Of a stretch of DNA of 64,000 bases, positions 11,701 to 21,075 are shown piece by piece (within the stretch, counting starts at the first letter, position 1; each line of letters starts with the position of its first letter). The notes under the pieces were generated by a model. That model searched no databases and was not told where the DNA came from. It saw nothing but the letters and a program-made list of their open reading frames with translations. The DNA comes from Ovis canadensis (lineage: Eukaryota > Chordata > Mammalia > Artiodactyla > Bovidae). The stretch is from positions 70,426,501-70,490,500 of the forward strand of contig NC_091263.1 in NCBI RefSeq assembly GCF_042477335.2, given 5' to 3'. A program made the position numbers and the translations under genes.

Positions 11701-12249
11701 TTCACAGGATGTCCAAGTTTTTGGATTGAAGTGCTGTCAGACGGCCTCTTCCATTTTTGCCCAAGTCCCCACCACTCCCTCTTGTCCCACACCCAGCCTG
11801 CCTCCCTGCTCAGCCCCTGGTTTGAGTTAGCAAACATAGCCTGGCCCTTTGTCATCACTGTGCCTGCCAGATGACACATGAACTCTTGGTTCTTGCCAAG
11901 AACGATGATGATTATAAAACTGGGCCAGCCCAGCCCTGTCACCAATCAGGCAAACTCAAGTCAGGGTCCTGAGCTGCCTCTCACACCCGTGGCTCTGCCC
12001 CAGCTAGCTGGGTATCTTCTGGCAAGTCTCTCCTCTTCTCCAGGCCTCAGTCTCCCCAGGTGTCAAACGGGCTCCAGAGCTCCCGTCCACCTCCCTGGAG
12101 CTTGTTCTGAGCTGAGGATGGTGGAGAGGACTTTTCATCCCTGAAAGGTCCCTGATTCCCTTCTCAGCAGAGCTGGGGAGCTCTCAGCCTGTCCCCTCTC
12201 AATGCTGTAAAGATAAATCCCACGCCAGCTGAGATATAACTGCAACCAC
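11701..12249. other. TRH 3' flank
   Basis: Mostly unique. A probable MIR core fragment lies at about 12000-12075 (ggcctcagtctccccaggtg). Confidence 0.45.
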
Positions 12250-12926
12250 CGATGTTATCCAGATGCAGGTTTTATTAGCACGAATAGGAGAAAGGTGCCT
12301 ATAAGGATACATACGAGCCGTGACTTCCAGGGTGACGTTTACAAATTCCTGCACGTGTTTATTCCCACAGCCACCACACAACACAGCACCACCTACAATG
12401 TTTCTCCCAAGTGGAACACAGCTGTGAGGAGGGGCTCTTCCTAACCACAAAAGGATGCCCAAGAAGAGAACGAGATCCTCAGTGCCGGGGGTGAAGTTTA
12501 TACATGGCAAATCCTGGCAAGGGCTGGAAGCTGGATCTGGACATGCTGGCTTCAACTCCACCCACCCTCCCTGGTTGCTCACATCAATAGCACCCTGTTC
12601 CACTCTGGGGGTCCCTTAGAAGACACAGCACGCTCATCTTAGGGCTAGGGAGGGGAGCAGGCCTGCAGGGGTAGGGGAGAGGGACTCTGGGGTCTGTTGC
12701 CTCACCAGTGATGCTGAGTGGGGTGACATGCAGTTTGAACTCATCAGCTGGCTTTCTCAAGTCCCTGATATAGGCAAGCGAAGCCAAGAGTTTGAAATGT
12801 GTGTAAACTGGGGGCTCAGGAGTATGGTCAGGCATCTACAGAGGGGAAAAGAGAGGTCACAGGGGGTAGGGTGCACAGGGCTCAAGACGCTCTTAGACCA
12901 CAAACTGAGTTTATAGGCAACCAGGC
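12250..12926 (-). other. TRH: TRH 3' UTR
   Basis: About 675 nt between the TGA at 12929-12927 and the AATAAA signal. No interspersed repeat was recognised. The last 25-30 nt after the signal set the probable cleavage point near 12250, which is inferred. Confidence 0.8.
12271..12276 (-). terminator. TRH: TRH polyadenylation signal AATAAA
   Basis: Canonical hexamer on the minus strand about 650 nt past the stop codon. I saw no other canonical AATAAA between it and the stop. Confidence 0.85.
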
Positions 12927-14502
12927 TCACTCCTCCAGGGGCTCGCTGGCCCATGCCGCTCGCCGCCCAGGGTGCTGCCGCTTCTCTTCAGCCCCCTGCC
13001 CCTGGCTCAGGTCATCGAGGAGGCCCAACAGAAGGCTGGCTTGGCCGCAGGGTCCCCGGGGTCCGCACGGGCTCCCCAGGGCCCTCTTTCCAGGATGCTG
13101 GCGTTTCTCCGACATCAGCTCTCCACCCTCGTCCTCGTCCTCCCCTGCCTCCTCCCAGCTCCTTTGGGGCCTGGGGTCCACCAGCCGTCTGCCTGGGTGC
13201 TGCCTCTTGGTGACAGCGTACCCAAGCCAGGAGGCACGCCGGCCGGGATGCTGCCGCTTCTGCTGACCCGCGTCCACCGCCCATGCCGCCACATCGTCCC
13301 TCCGGCCGGGGTGCTGCCGTTTGCGGAGTCCCACGGCCCCTCCTTCTTCCTCTTCTCCTTCCACTCCCTCGTCTGCCTCCTCCTCCTCCCTTTTGCCAGG
13401 ATGCTGACGCTTGGAGAACCAATCGGGTTGAAAGATCTGGGACTCTGGGGAAGGAAAGAGGCCAGTGAGGGACCCTATGACCCACAGATGCCCACTCCAG
13501 CCTTTCTTCCAGGCAAGACAGATTCCCACAGCATTCACCCAGACTCATGGCCTTGCACCTGCCTCTCAGGCCTCATAGACCCAGGCACACTCACACAGGT
13601 GGTCAAGGCCATGGCCTCTGGTTCCACTCCCCAGCTGCGTGACCATAAGCAACTCAACTTCTTTGAGCCTCAGTTTCCTTCTGAGTAAAATGGGGTGGGG
13701 AAGGGCAATAACAGTACCTATCTGAGGCTTGGTGGTTTAGTCGCTAAGTCATGTCCGACTCTTGAGACCCCATGGACCATAGCCCGCCAGGCTCCTCTCT
13801 CCACGGAATTCTCCAGGCAAGAATACTGGAGTGGGTTGCTATTTCCTTCTCCAGGGAATGTTCCCCACCCAGAGATTGAGCCTGGGTCTTCTGCATTGCA
13901 GATAGATTTAGGATCTGACGCTTAGGAAGATCAAATCCTGCTACAAGGGGTTTCAAGTACTTAGAAGGGTGCTTGGCATACCGGTGTCTAGTATGAACAG
14001 GTGCCTAGTAATTCACACTGTAACACACAAAGAAACTCTCTCTCCCTGGCACAGACTCTTTCCCACAGAAGGTCTGCTCTCTGAAATATTCCCAGAACTG
14101 AGATGGAAAAGGAATCTGATCCCAGGAAGCAGTCAACTCACCACCTGCCGAAGGTGTGGCCAGGGGGAGTTTCTGAAAGGCAAGAGGCTGAATGACTAAG
14201 TCGTTCCCTCCTCTGTGGCCGGGTTTCCCCTAACCCTCTCCAGCCGGCATCCTTCTCTCAACCCGCAGCCCCACACAGTCCCAGCCCTCACCGGATGCGC
14301 TGTCATCCTGGTCTTCTCGCAGTCGCTGGAGGTCTTCCCGGAGGAGGAGGAGGCGCTCCGCCTGCCGCAGGAGGTCTTCTAGGCCCTGTTGCTCGGACAG
14401 GTCCACGTCCTGCTGGACCACATCCAGCTGTGCGCGGCCTCCGGGGACACTGGTCAGGGTCAGGGTCAAAGCCATGGCTAGCAGAAACCAAGGGCCAGGC
14501 AT
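12927..14502 (-). CDS. TRH: Prepro-thyrotropin-releasing hormone (TRH), spliced CDS: 14502-14292 joined to 13444-12927
   Basis: Precursor of the hypothalamic tripeptide pGlu-His-Pro-NH2, which drives pituitary TSH and prolactin release. The two coding segments (211 and 518 nt including TGA) join in phase 1 at a Glu codon and give 242 residues, the same length as human prepro-TRH as I recall it. Residues 1-24 are a signal peptide (hydrophobic FLLAMALTLTLT, likely cleaved after GGRA). Residues about 40-63 form a Leu-rich, charged amphipathic helix. Six progenitor units, each Gln-His-Pro-Gly between dibasic sites, have Gln at residues 84, 114, 135, 152, 186 and 227. KR precedes each and KR or RR follows. 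Known processing is PC1/PC2 and carboxypeptidase cleavage, PAM amidation using the Gly, and Gln cyclisation in secretory granules. Linkers are acidic (Glu-rich after unit 1). The start ATG lies 8 nt inside exon 2. No frameshift or lost dibasic site is seen, so the gene looks intact. Identification is near certain; exact species is not. Confidence 0.98.
13590..14020 (+). mobile_element. MIR SINE in TRH intron 2, split by a Bov-tA
   Basis: The left part (to 13730) has the MIR core ending in a cctcagtttcctt-type block and aaaatgg. The right part (from 13924) has the MIR tail around agtacttagaagggtgcttggc. A young SINE separates the halves. Confidence 0.75.
13731..13912 (-). mobile_element. Bov-tA SINE inserted in the intronic MIR
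   Basis: Typical Bov-tA sequence on the minus strand, the same direction as TRH transcription. It is flanked by an 11-bp TSD, atctgaggctt at 13720-13730 and atctgacgctt at 13913-13923, with one mismatch. Confidence 0.85.
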
Positions 14503-14510
14503 CTTGGCGT
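14292..14510 (-). other. TRH: TRH exon 2 (8-nt leader, start codon, signal peptide)
   Basis: Begins ACGCCAAG directly before the ATG at 14502-14500 and encodes residues 1-70 plus the first base of codon 71. The donor is TCCG|GTGAGG. Reading through the donor adds an unrelated tail in genomic DNA, which is removed by splicing. Confidence 0.95.
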
Positions 14511-15482
14511 CTGGGGCAGGGAGACAGGAAGAGAAAAAAGGCACACCGCTGCGCTCCTGTCCCAGCCTGCTCTATGGCTCTCTTTCCTGTCCTGGGGGAT
14601 ACCCGAGGCCGGGGGTGAGTTGGGGGGGATCAATCGTTCAAATGCCCTCCCAGGAGCAGGACCACCTGCCACGTTTGGGAGAGGTCAGCTGGAGGACCTG
14701 CCTTGAGTCCTGGGCATCCTCAGCCCTAAGGATGCTTGGACAGCCTGCCCGCCCCCAGGTCTACCTGCGAGAGTCAGGGACCCCATCTCCACCACCACTT
14801 CTCAATGACAGGAGTGTAACCACCAAGATTGCGGCGCGGGCCCAACAGCCAGGACGCTAACCTGCAGCGTCGCAGGCTAAAATTCTCCCTCAAGGTTCCC
14901 AAAGCAATGTTTTTATTCCAACACGCCTTCTACAGCGTTCTGATTGCAACACTGACTCTATTTCTAACGCTAAGATTCTAGGGCCAGGCTAGGAATCAAA
15001 TTCTAACACTAAGAGGCTAATTTCAATAGGCTAAATCCTATTTCTAGCTCCGAGACTGAGATTCTCAGGCTGAGGTCGGTTGCCACCGTGAACAGTCTGT
15101 AAGATCCGGATTCGAATTCTAACTCCCAGGCTCTCCCGCTGGTGTCCTGACTGCCCCGTGCAGCCCTCGGCATCCTGGCGCGGACCTCCAGCTTGGGGAA
15201 GCCCGGCAGCCGTAGGATGCGAACCTCCCCGCGATGCGCGGCTCCAAAGGCCGGGCCGTGCGCGCCGGGAGGGACCGCCAGCCCTGTGCCCGCCCCAAGC
15301 CTCCGTCGGGACCCAGCCTGCGCCGTGGAAGACCCGGGGGTTGAAGCCCAGCGCCCCTCCCGGGCGCGCTCCGAGCTCCAAAGCCGCTTCTCTCCGCGGG
15401 GCGCACTGGAGGGCGGGCAAAGCGCCCCCCTTTCCCGGGTCCCGGACGCCGCCCGCGGGGAGAAGGGACCGACAGTGGTTAC
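14511..15482 (-). other. TRH: TRH intron 1
   Basis: The donor is GTAACC at 15482. The acceptor is CCCCAG at 14516-14511, preceded by a long pyrimidine tract at about 14517-14545. The half near exon 1 is CpG-rich. Between about 14890 and 15130 it holds a degenerate repeat of ATTCTAAC/GGCTAA-type words. No interspersed SINE or LINE was recognised in it. Confidence 0.9.
14890..15130. repeat. Degenerate dispersed motif array in TRH intron 1
   Basis: ATTCTAAC- and CTAAG-type words, with AGGCTAA/AGGCTAG, recur several times at irregular spacing. Examples are near 14872, 14960, 14990, 15015 and 15118. It looks like a decayed minisatellite and matches no family I know. Confidence 0.4.
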
Positions 15483-15600
15483 CTGCCCGGCACGAGCTCC
15501 GTGGACCCGTCCGGGATCCTGGGCTCCGATCCGGAGATTCGGGGTCTGGGGTCGGCCGGTCTGCAGTCGAGGAGCGCTGGTAGGACCCGGGTCGCCGGTT
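15483..15600 (-). other. TRH: TRH exon 1, 5' UTR (non-coding)
   Basis: GC-rich leader starting about 30 bp below the TATA box and ending at a strong donor, CAG|GTAACC, with the last exon base at 15483. The start is placed by TATA spacing only and could be off by several bases. The start codon lies in exon 2. Confidence 0.8.
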
Positions 15601-15624
15601 GCCCTCCTCGCCGCCGGGCCGCTG

Positions 15625-15631
15625 CTTATAT
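15625..15631 (-). promoter_or_regulatory. TRH: TRH TATA box (ATATAAG)
   Basis: A lone AT-rich heptamer in very GC-rich DNA. It lies upstream of exon 1 at the spacing expected for a start near 15600, and mammalian TRH promoters are TATA-containing. Confidence 0.85.
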
Positions 15632-15653
15632 CTGCGCGAGGCGGCGGTGCGGG

Positions 15654-15661
15654 TGAGGTCA
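15654..15661 (-). promoter_or_regulatory. TRH: TRH CREB / thyroid hormone response element (site 4, TGACCTCA)
   Basis: Exact TGACCTCA on the minus strand, about -54 to -61 from the inferred start. In rodent and human TRH the element of this sequence near -60/-53 binds phospho-CREB and thyroid hormone receptor. It links leptin/melanocortin activation and T3 repression. Match and spacing are seen directly; function is by homology. Confidence 0.8.
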
Positions 15662-15763
15662 GCGCGGAGGGGTCGCGGCCGCCGGGAAGGGACGCTGACG
15701 GCAGCGGGCCCCGTGGGTACCCCGCCCGCTGGCCCGCCTGCCTGCCTGCTCCGCCGGAAATCT

Positions 15764-15801
15764 GGGGCGGGGGCCGCGGGGGCGGCGGGGGCGGCGGGCG
15801 G
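15764..15801 (-). promoter_or_regulatory. Cluster of GC boxes upstream of TRH
   Basis: Overlapping GGGGCGG/GGGCGG words about 165-200 bp above the inferred TRH start. They are likely Sp/KLF sites, as in other TATA-plus-CpG-island promoters. Confidence 0.5.
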
Positions 15802-15904
15802 AGGAGCCGGGGGAGGAGGCACGAGCCGCAGAATCGGATGCTGGAGCAGGGTGGTTTCTGTATCCAGCTTCGAAGGTCTGATGTCTAAGAGAACACCCGG
15901 CAGG

Positions 15905-16015
15905 GTAGGGGACAAAGGCAGAGATGCTGAGAGAATCGCACAGAGATGCGCACAGGACAGACTCAGAGATGCAGACGGAGGCTGAGAGACGCACAGAGAG
16001 ATCAGAGCAGACCAC
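15905..16015. repeat. AGAGA/CACAGAG-rich tract upstream of TRH
   Basis: Repeated cagagatg, gagagac and cacagag words form an imperfect purine-rich tract about 300-420 bp above the promoter. Confidence 0.5.
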
Positions 16016-16223
16016 GCCAGAGAAACCGTCAAGACGGGGAGGAGTTGGGGGCTGCGGGGGAGAGGGAGGGGGAGTGAGGGAGAGACAGATAGAGGAGGAA
16101 AGTGGCCAAGTGGACCTGGGCTCTGATCTTGACTGTGTCGTCTCTGGAAAATGTCTCCCCCTCTCTGGGCCCAATTTTCTCATCCCTACAGTGAGGGAAG
16201 GCTGCAGTTTCTAAAATTTCAAA

Positions 16224-16355
16224 ACTGTAATGGACATGAGTTTGAGTAAACTCCGGGAGTTGGTCATGGACAGGGAAGCCTGGCCTCCTGCAGCCCATGG
16301 GGTCGCAAAAAGTCGGACACGACTGATCGACCGAACAGAACTGAACTGAACTGGG
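16224..16355 (+). mobile_element. BovB 3' tail
   Basis: Only the last 130 bp of BovB, ending in the gaactgaactgaactg tail. It directly abuts a Bov-tA, about 620 bp upstream of the TRH start. Confidence 0.85.
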
Positions 16356-16359
16356 CTGT

Positions 16360-16510
16360 TGGGCTTCCCAGGTGGCGCTAGTGGTAAAAGAATCCACCTG
16401 CCAATGCAAGAGACAGCAGTTCGATCCCTGGGGCGGGAAGATCCCCTGGAGAGGGAAATGGCTACCCACTCCAGTATTCTTGCCTGGGAAATCCCATGGC
16501 CAGAGAAAAA
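16360..16510 (+). mobile_element. Bov-tA SINE
   Basis: gggcttcccaggtggcgctag head and the gaaatggctacccactccag body. It is truncated after cccatggccaga. Confidence 0.85.
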
Positions 16511-17625
16511 CCTCAGTAACCAACGTTTTACAGCCAGAAGATCTCAGGGAAATTATGGATTTATGGCTTCTCTTGAGAATCTGTTGGGAAAAAGTGGGCT
16601 TGCATTTCCTCCTGACAACAGCTGCCCTGGGTCATCACACCCTCCACCAGTTTCTACTGTCTTCCCAGTGTGTTGCTCTGGTCATTGGCCCCTGGATAGG
16701 AAGGTTTTTTGGATCTACCTACCCCAGGCAAAGGAAGTGAAGGGATACAGGGAGTAGAAAAGCAACGATCCCAAGGAGCTTGTGCACCAATCAGTCCCTG
16801 AAGTCAGATGATGCCTTGGAGGAGAGCATTGTCACACTAGTCCTGGGAACAGCCTTCATGGTGAAAGAGTTAATGGGCACCCACAGTGTGCCAGGCTCCC
16901 TAGTCCCTCCTGGTGATACAGAAGTGTGCCAGACATACTTAGAGGGAACCACATTTTAGGCAGAGGGAACAACATCGGTGAAGACTCGCCTACCTCTGGA
17001 CAGTCTGAACATTATTCTGCCTCCCCATACAACAGTTCTTCAGGCTAAAACTTGGAGTACCTGTTGTACATCTCAAGCCATGCTGGTGGTTTGGCAGGGG
17101 GAATCCAAGAGTGTTAGTTGTTACTCCCTTCCTTGGCAGAGCATCTAACTTTCCAGGCATGTCCACCACCTCCTGGCATCCCTACGTCACCCTTACATCA
17201 GCCTTACATCACAAGATACGTGGGATAGGGACTATAAGTCCCACTTTACAGATAGGGACATAGAGACTCAGAGAGGCAGAAAGACTAGAGGTGGAAGGGA
17301 ACTTTTAGATCACCAGCTATAGTCCCCTCCTCATTCTTAGGTGAAGATACTGAGGTCTGTAGAGGTAACCTGACCACCTTCCCAACTCCCAGACACACTT
17401 TGTGTCCCCGGGGTCAGATGGTTGGATGGGGGTGGATTACAAACCTGAAATTCCAGACTTGATCTCCCAACCAGACCCCAGGATTAGAAGAACTGCCATC
17501 CTAGCTAAGCATTAAATCAGACAGACACATAGACCTGTTACCTTTCATATACAGCAGTGGAGGTGTAAATCAATACCATCTCTCTGGGTGGCAACCTGAA
17601 AATCTGACACATGTATACCTTCCAC
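16511..17625. other. TRH upstream flank, mostly unique
   Basis: A MIR-like antisense relic lies around 17230-17400 (cactttacagatagggaca, agagactcagagaggcag). No other feature is recognised. Confidence 0.45.
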
Positions 17626-17740
17626 AAGGCTTCTCAGGTGGTGCTAATAGTAAAGAACCTGCCAGCCAACGCAGGAGACGTAAGAGAGGCGGGTTTGATC
17701 CCTGGGTGGGGAAGATCTCAGGGCAGCAAGATTTACAGAA
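17626..17740 (+). mobile_element. Bov-tA SINE, 5' half
   Basis: aaggcttctcaggtggtgctaa to ggggaagatctcagggcagc: the tRNA-derived half only. Confidence 0.8.
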
Positions 17741-18096
17741 GCAGGAACTGGGAAAAGCCTGGTTGGCTGTCAATCAGGAGAGAGCTGCTTGGATCAACTG
17801 GGGCCCATCTGGAACTGCAGGGCACTATGTCACTCTTAGCAGATGTGCAGTAAACTCCAGGATGTATTGTTAAGTGAACAAAGCAGAGCAGAGAACAATT
17901 TTTACATCTGTGTGATGGCGCAGGAGATGGACTGTGGTTCTTGTATTCAGAGATCCCCTCAGGAGGGATGAAAGAGTACAGTGCCAGGCAGCTGGGGGGC
18001 TGGAGAAGGGGAGGTCAGCTGGGGGTTTTCTTTCACTGGCAGCCCTTAGAGGTATTTGGAATTTTTTTCCTCTGTGCAGGATTCCCTGTCCACAAG

Positions 18097-18706
18097 TTCA
18101 GTTCAGTTGCTCAGTTGTGTTCAGCTCTTTGTGACTCTATGGACCGCAGCACACCAGGCCTCCCTGTCCATCACCAACTCCCAGAGTTCATTCAAACTCA
18201 TGTCTATCGAGTCAGTGATTCCATCCAATCATCTCATCCTCTGTTGTCCCCTTCTCTTCCTGTCTTTAATCTTTCCCAGCATCAGGGTCTTTTTCAATGA
18301 GTCAGTTTTTCCCATCAGGTGGCCAAAGTATTGGAGTTTCAACTTCAGCATCAGTCCTTCCAATGAATATTCAGGACTGATTTCCTTTAGGATGGACTGG
18401 AGGCCTTGAGAGTCCAAGGGACTCTCAAGAGTCTTCTCCAACACCACAGTTCAAAAGCATCAATTCTTCAGTGCTCAGCTTTCTTTATAGTCCAACTCTC
18501 ATATCCATACATGACTACTGGAAACACATGTCTCTGCTTTTTAATATGCTATCTAGGTTGGTCATAACTTTTCTTCCAAGGAGCAAGCGTCTTTTAATTT
18601 CATGGCTGCAGTCATCATCTGCAGTGATTTTGGAGCTCAAAAATAGTCTGTCACTGTTTCCATTGTTTCCCCATCTATTTGCCTTGAAGTGATGGGACCA
18701 GATTCC
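18097..18706 (-). mobile_element. BovB LINE 3' fragment
   Basis: About 610 bp antisense, from the gttcagttcagttgctcag tail to the cttgaagtgatgggaccag block. It faces the plus-strand copy at 19051, so the two form long inverted arms. Confidence 0.88.
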
Positions 18707-19050
18707 CTCTCCACAAACCCACAAGCAATATGGGGAAAAAAAAAAACACAAAACAACAGAATCTTGTCTGAGTCTAAGAGATTCCCTTCCAGGGGCAGGG
18801 GGAAGTGGAGGGAATATTGCTCCCTGGTGAGCCCATTTCTGTAATCAGGGGTCTGAGTTGCTTGTTAGGAAGAGAGTTTCTGGATGGTTGGGTCATGCGA
18901 TAGGGGTTCCCATATAGCCCAAGGGACCAGAGAAGATGGTAAAGGTATCTGAGATGTCCTCAACAAGCCAGCTCTCTCCCTTCCTTCTGTCTCTTCTTTC
19001 CTTCTTTCAGAGAATATCCACTGAATCCTTAATAGCTACTAGGATCTGAT
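18707..19050. other. Unique spacer between two opposed BovB copies
   Basis: Holds an A-rich run at about 18735-18750. The last 10 bp (19041-19050) are the left TSD of the next BovB. Confidence 0.5.
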
Positions 19051-19907
19051 TTGGAATCAGCACAAGATGGAAGGCTGGAAAAAGCACAAGCTGGAATCAA
19101 GATTGCTGGGAGAAATATCAATCACCTCAGATATGCAGATGACACCACCCTTATGGCACAAAGTGAAGAGGAACTAAAAAGCCTCTTAATGAACATGAAA
19201 GAGGAGAGTGAAAAAGTTGGCTTAAAGCTCAACAGTCAGGAAACTAAGATCATGGCATCTGGTCCCATCACTTCATGGGAAATAGATGGGGAAACAGTGT
19301 CAGACTTTATTTTGGGGGGCTCCAAAATCACTGCAGATGGTGACTGCAGCCATGAAATTAAAAGACCCTTACTCCTTGGAAGGAAAGTTATGACCAACCT
19401 AGATAGCATATTCAAAAGCAGATATATTACTTTGCCAACAAATGTTCTTCTAGTCAAGGCTATGGTTTTTCCAGTGGTCATGTATGGATATGAGAGATGG
19501 ACTGTGAAGAAAGCTGAGCACTGAAGAATTGATGCTTTTGAACTGTGGTGTTGGAGAAGACTCTTGAGAGTCCTTTGGACTGCAAGGAGATCCAACCAGT
19601 CCATCCTAAAGGAGATCAGTCCTGGGTGTTCATCGGAAGGACTGATGTGAAAGCTGAAACTCCAACACTTTGGCCACCTCATGCGAAGAGTTGACTCATT
19701 GGAAAAGACCCTGATGCTGGGAGGGATTGGGGGCAGGAGGAGAAGGGGACGACAGAGGGTGAGATGGCTGGATGGCAACACCAACTCAATGGACATGAGT
19801 CTGAGGGAACTCCAGGAGTTGGTGATGGACAGGGAGGCCTGGCGTGCTGCGATTCATGGGGTTGCAATGAGTTGAACATGACTGAGTGACTGAACTGAAC
19901 TGAACTG
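19051..19907 (+). mobile_element. BovB LINE 3' fragment encoding an RT remnant
   Basis: 857 bp flanked by a perfect 10-bp TSD, aggatctgat at 19041-19050 and 19908-19917. It keeps an open stretch of about 157 codons with the reverse transcriptase YADD motif at about 19132-19143, then stops. 5'-truncated and not functional. Confidence 0.92.
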
Positions 19908-19917
19908 AGGATCTGAT

Positions 19918-20924
19918 CAAGACCTTGGGTACTATATTCATGATATATTTTTAATGCTTTGACCTCTGGGGTCTTGCTGACTCTCTGGAGAGCCTGCCCC
20001 TCCCAGGGTAGCCAGTTCCTAGAGTAAAGAACTCCCATGAGAGCACCTTTCATATACAAACTAACCAATCCAGAGCCCTAATCAGCCAGAGTCAGGTACC
20101 AGACAACTAAGGGTAGTCCGGATGCCCCAGAGTCCAGTGGAATTATTCAAACCAGCCAGTTCTAAAGCTGCCTACCCCACTGTGCCTGTTCCTTCCTGAG
20201 CAACCACAGCTTGGACATCCAGCTCTTGACACTTGGATGTATGTCCAAGTGTCCACACATACATCCAAGAGCCACAGCCTCTTGCCCATTTCCGACCCCC
20301 ACTCCCTGCTCCCTCTGCCTGACTCCTGGTGGACGCTGGTACTTCCCTCTGTGGCCCTGTGTGGTGCGCGCTGTCCTCTTAGGAGCTGTGACTCACTCCC
20401 ACTCATCTCCTCATCTACTGGTCTCACCATACCTGAATAATGATCAAACTTATATTTTAAAACAGGGACCCAGCAGGATAACAAGTCAGGTTCCTTCTCC
20501 CTCTCATGGAGCTAGGAGTCCAGCAGTTATATTGCATATATTTTTCCAACTTGCTTTTTCTTTCCCCCACCTGATGATAGAAATCTGCTTGATCTCAAGA
20601 CTGTAGTTGCTTATCAGATTAAGACAGCTTTGCTTTTGAAAAAGAATAATGAGATAATTTAATGGTGAAGTTTAGACACTATTTCTAACTCCCAGTACCC
20701 ACGACTATCACCCCCACCCACCCCAACATACACACACATACATCTTCCTGCATGAGGGCTCTTGAAACCCTGGGAAAGTTCTGATTTCCAGATCCTGCCT
20801 TCCCTGAGCTCCTCTAACCTCTCTCAAAGCCCTGTGTTCTATGTTCAGAGATGCCCCTCAGATATTGTAGGGTCTTTATCAACCCTAAACTGCAGAAGGT
20901 CTGTCTAGCATACCCATTGATTTT
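19918..20924. other. Unique stretch with a compound hairpin at 20230-20269
   Basis: No gene is seen. The hairpin has a 13-bp stem (20232-20244 with 20257-20269) and an alternative 8-bp stem (20230-20237 with 20244-20251). Confidence 0.45.
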
Positions 20925-21075
20925 TTTTCAGTGTTTAATAAATTTTTAATTTTGAGATAACTATAGATTCACATGCAATTGTAAGAAATAATACAAAGAG
21001 GTCATTGGTACCCTTTTCCCAGCTTCCCATAATGATTACATCTTCCTCTAGTGGTTTCTATATCCACTACATGGT
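20925..21075 (-). mobile_element. L1 LINE 3' terminus
   Basis: taatttttgagataactatag-type opening, ttcacatgcaattgtaagaaa, then acccttttcccagcttccc: an L1 3' end on the minus strand. Confidence 0.7.

Larger units (their letters stand above)
13445..14291 (-). other. TRH: TRH intron 2
   Basis: An 847-bp phase-1 intron. The donor is GTGAGG at 14291 and the acceptor is TTCCCCAG ending at 13445. It contains an ancient MIR SINE split by a younger Bov-tA insertion, and otherwise unique sequence. Confidence 0.93.
12250..15600 (-). other. TRH: TRH transcription unit (three exons)
   Basis: Extent inferred from a TATA box at 15625-15631 and a poly(A) signal at 12271-12276. Exon 1 is about 15600-15483, exon 2 is 14510-14292, and exon 3 is 13444 to about 12250. 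Both introns begin GT and end AG on the minus strand. This three-exon plan, with a non-coding first exon and all hormone copies in exon 3, is that of mammalian TRH. The exact cap and cleavage sites are inferred. Confidence 0.9.
15150..15830. other. CpG island over the TRH promoter, exon 1 and start of intron 1
   Basis: Very high G+C with frequent CpG, in sharp contrast to the flanks. It is judged by eye and not computed. It is the only clear CpG island in the window, which fits TRH being the only promoter seen. Confidence 0.75.

Noticed and set aside
13012..13548. Alternative minus-strand frame over TRH exon 3
   Set aside because: Arg/Gly-rich frame-shifted shadow of the real exon, with no independent start context.
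12972..13688. 238-codon plus-strand open frame
   Set aside because: It is the antisense shadow of TRH exon 3. Its repeated Leu/Pro-rich segments are the reverse of the KRQHPGRR units.
15031..16032. 333-codon minus-strand open frame over the TRH promoter
   Set aside because: It crosses the CpG island, TATA box, exon 1 and intron 1. Its length is explained by GC-rich DNA lacking stops, and no domain is visible.
19051..19524. Possible active reverse transcriptase gene
   Set aside because: It is a 5'-truncated BovB relic with only the YADD region open, followed by stops. No complete RT or endonuclease.
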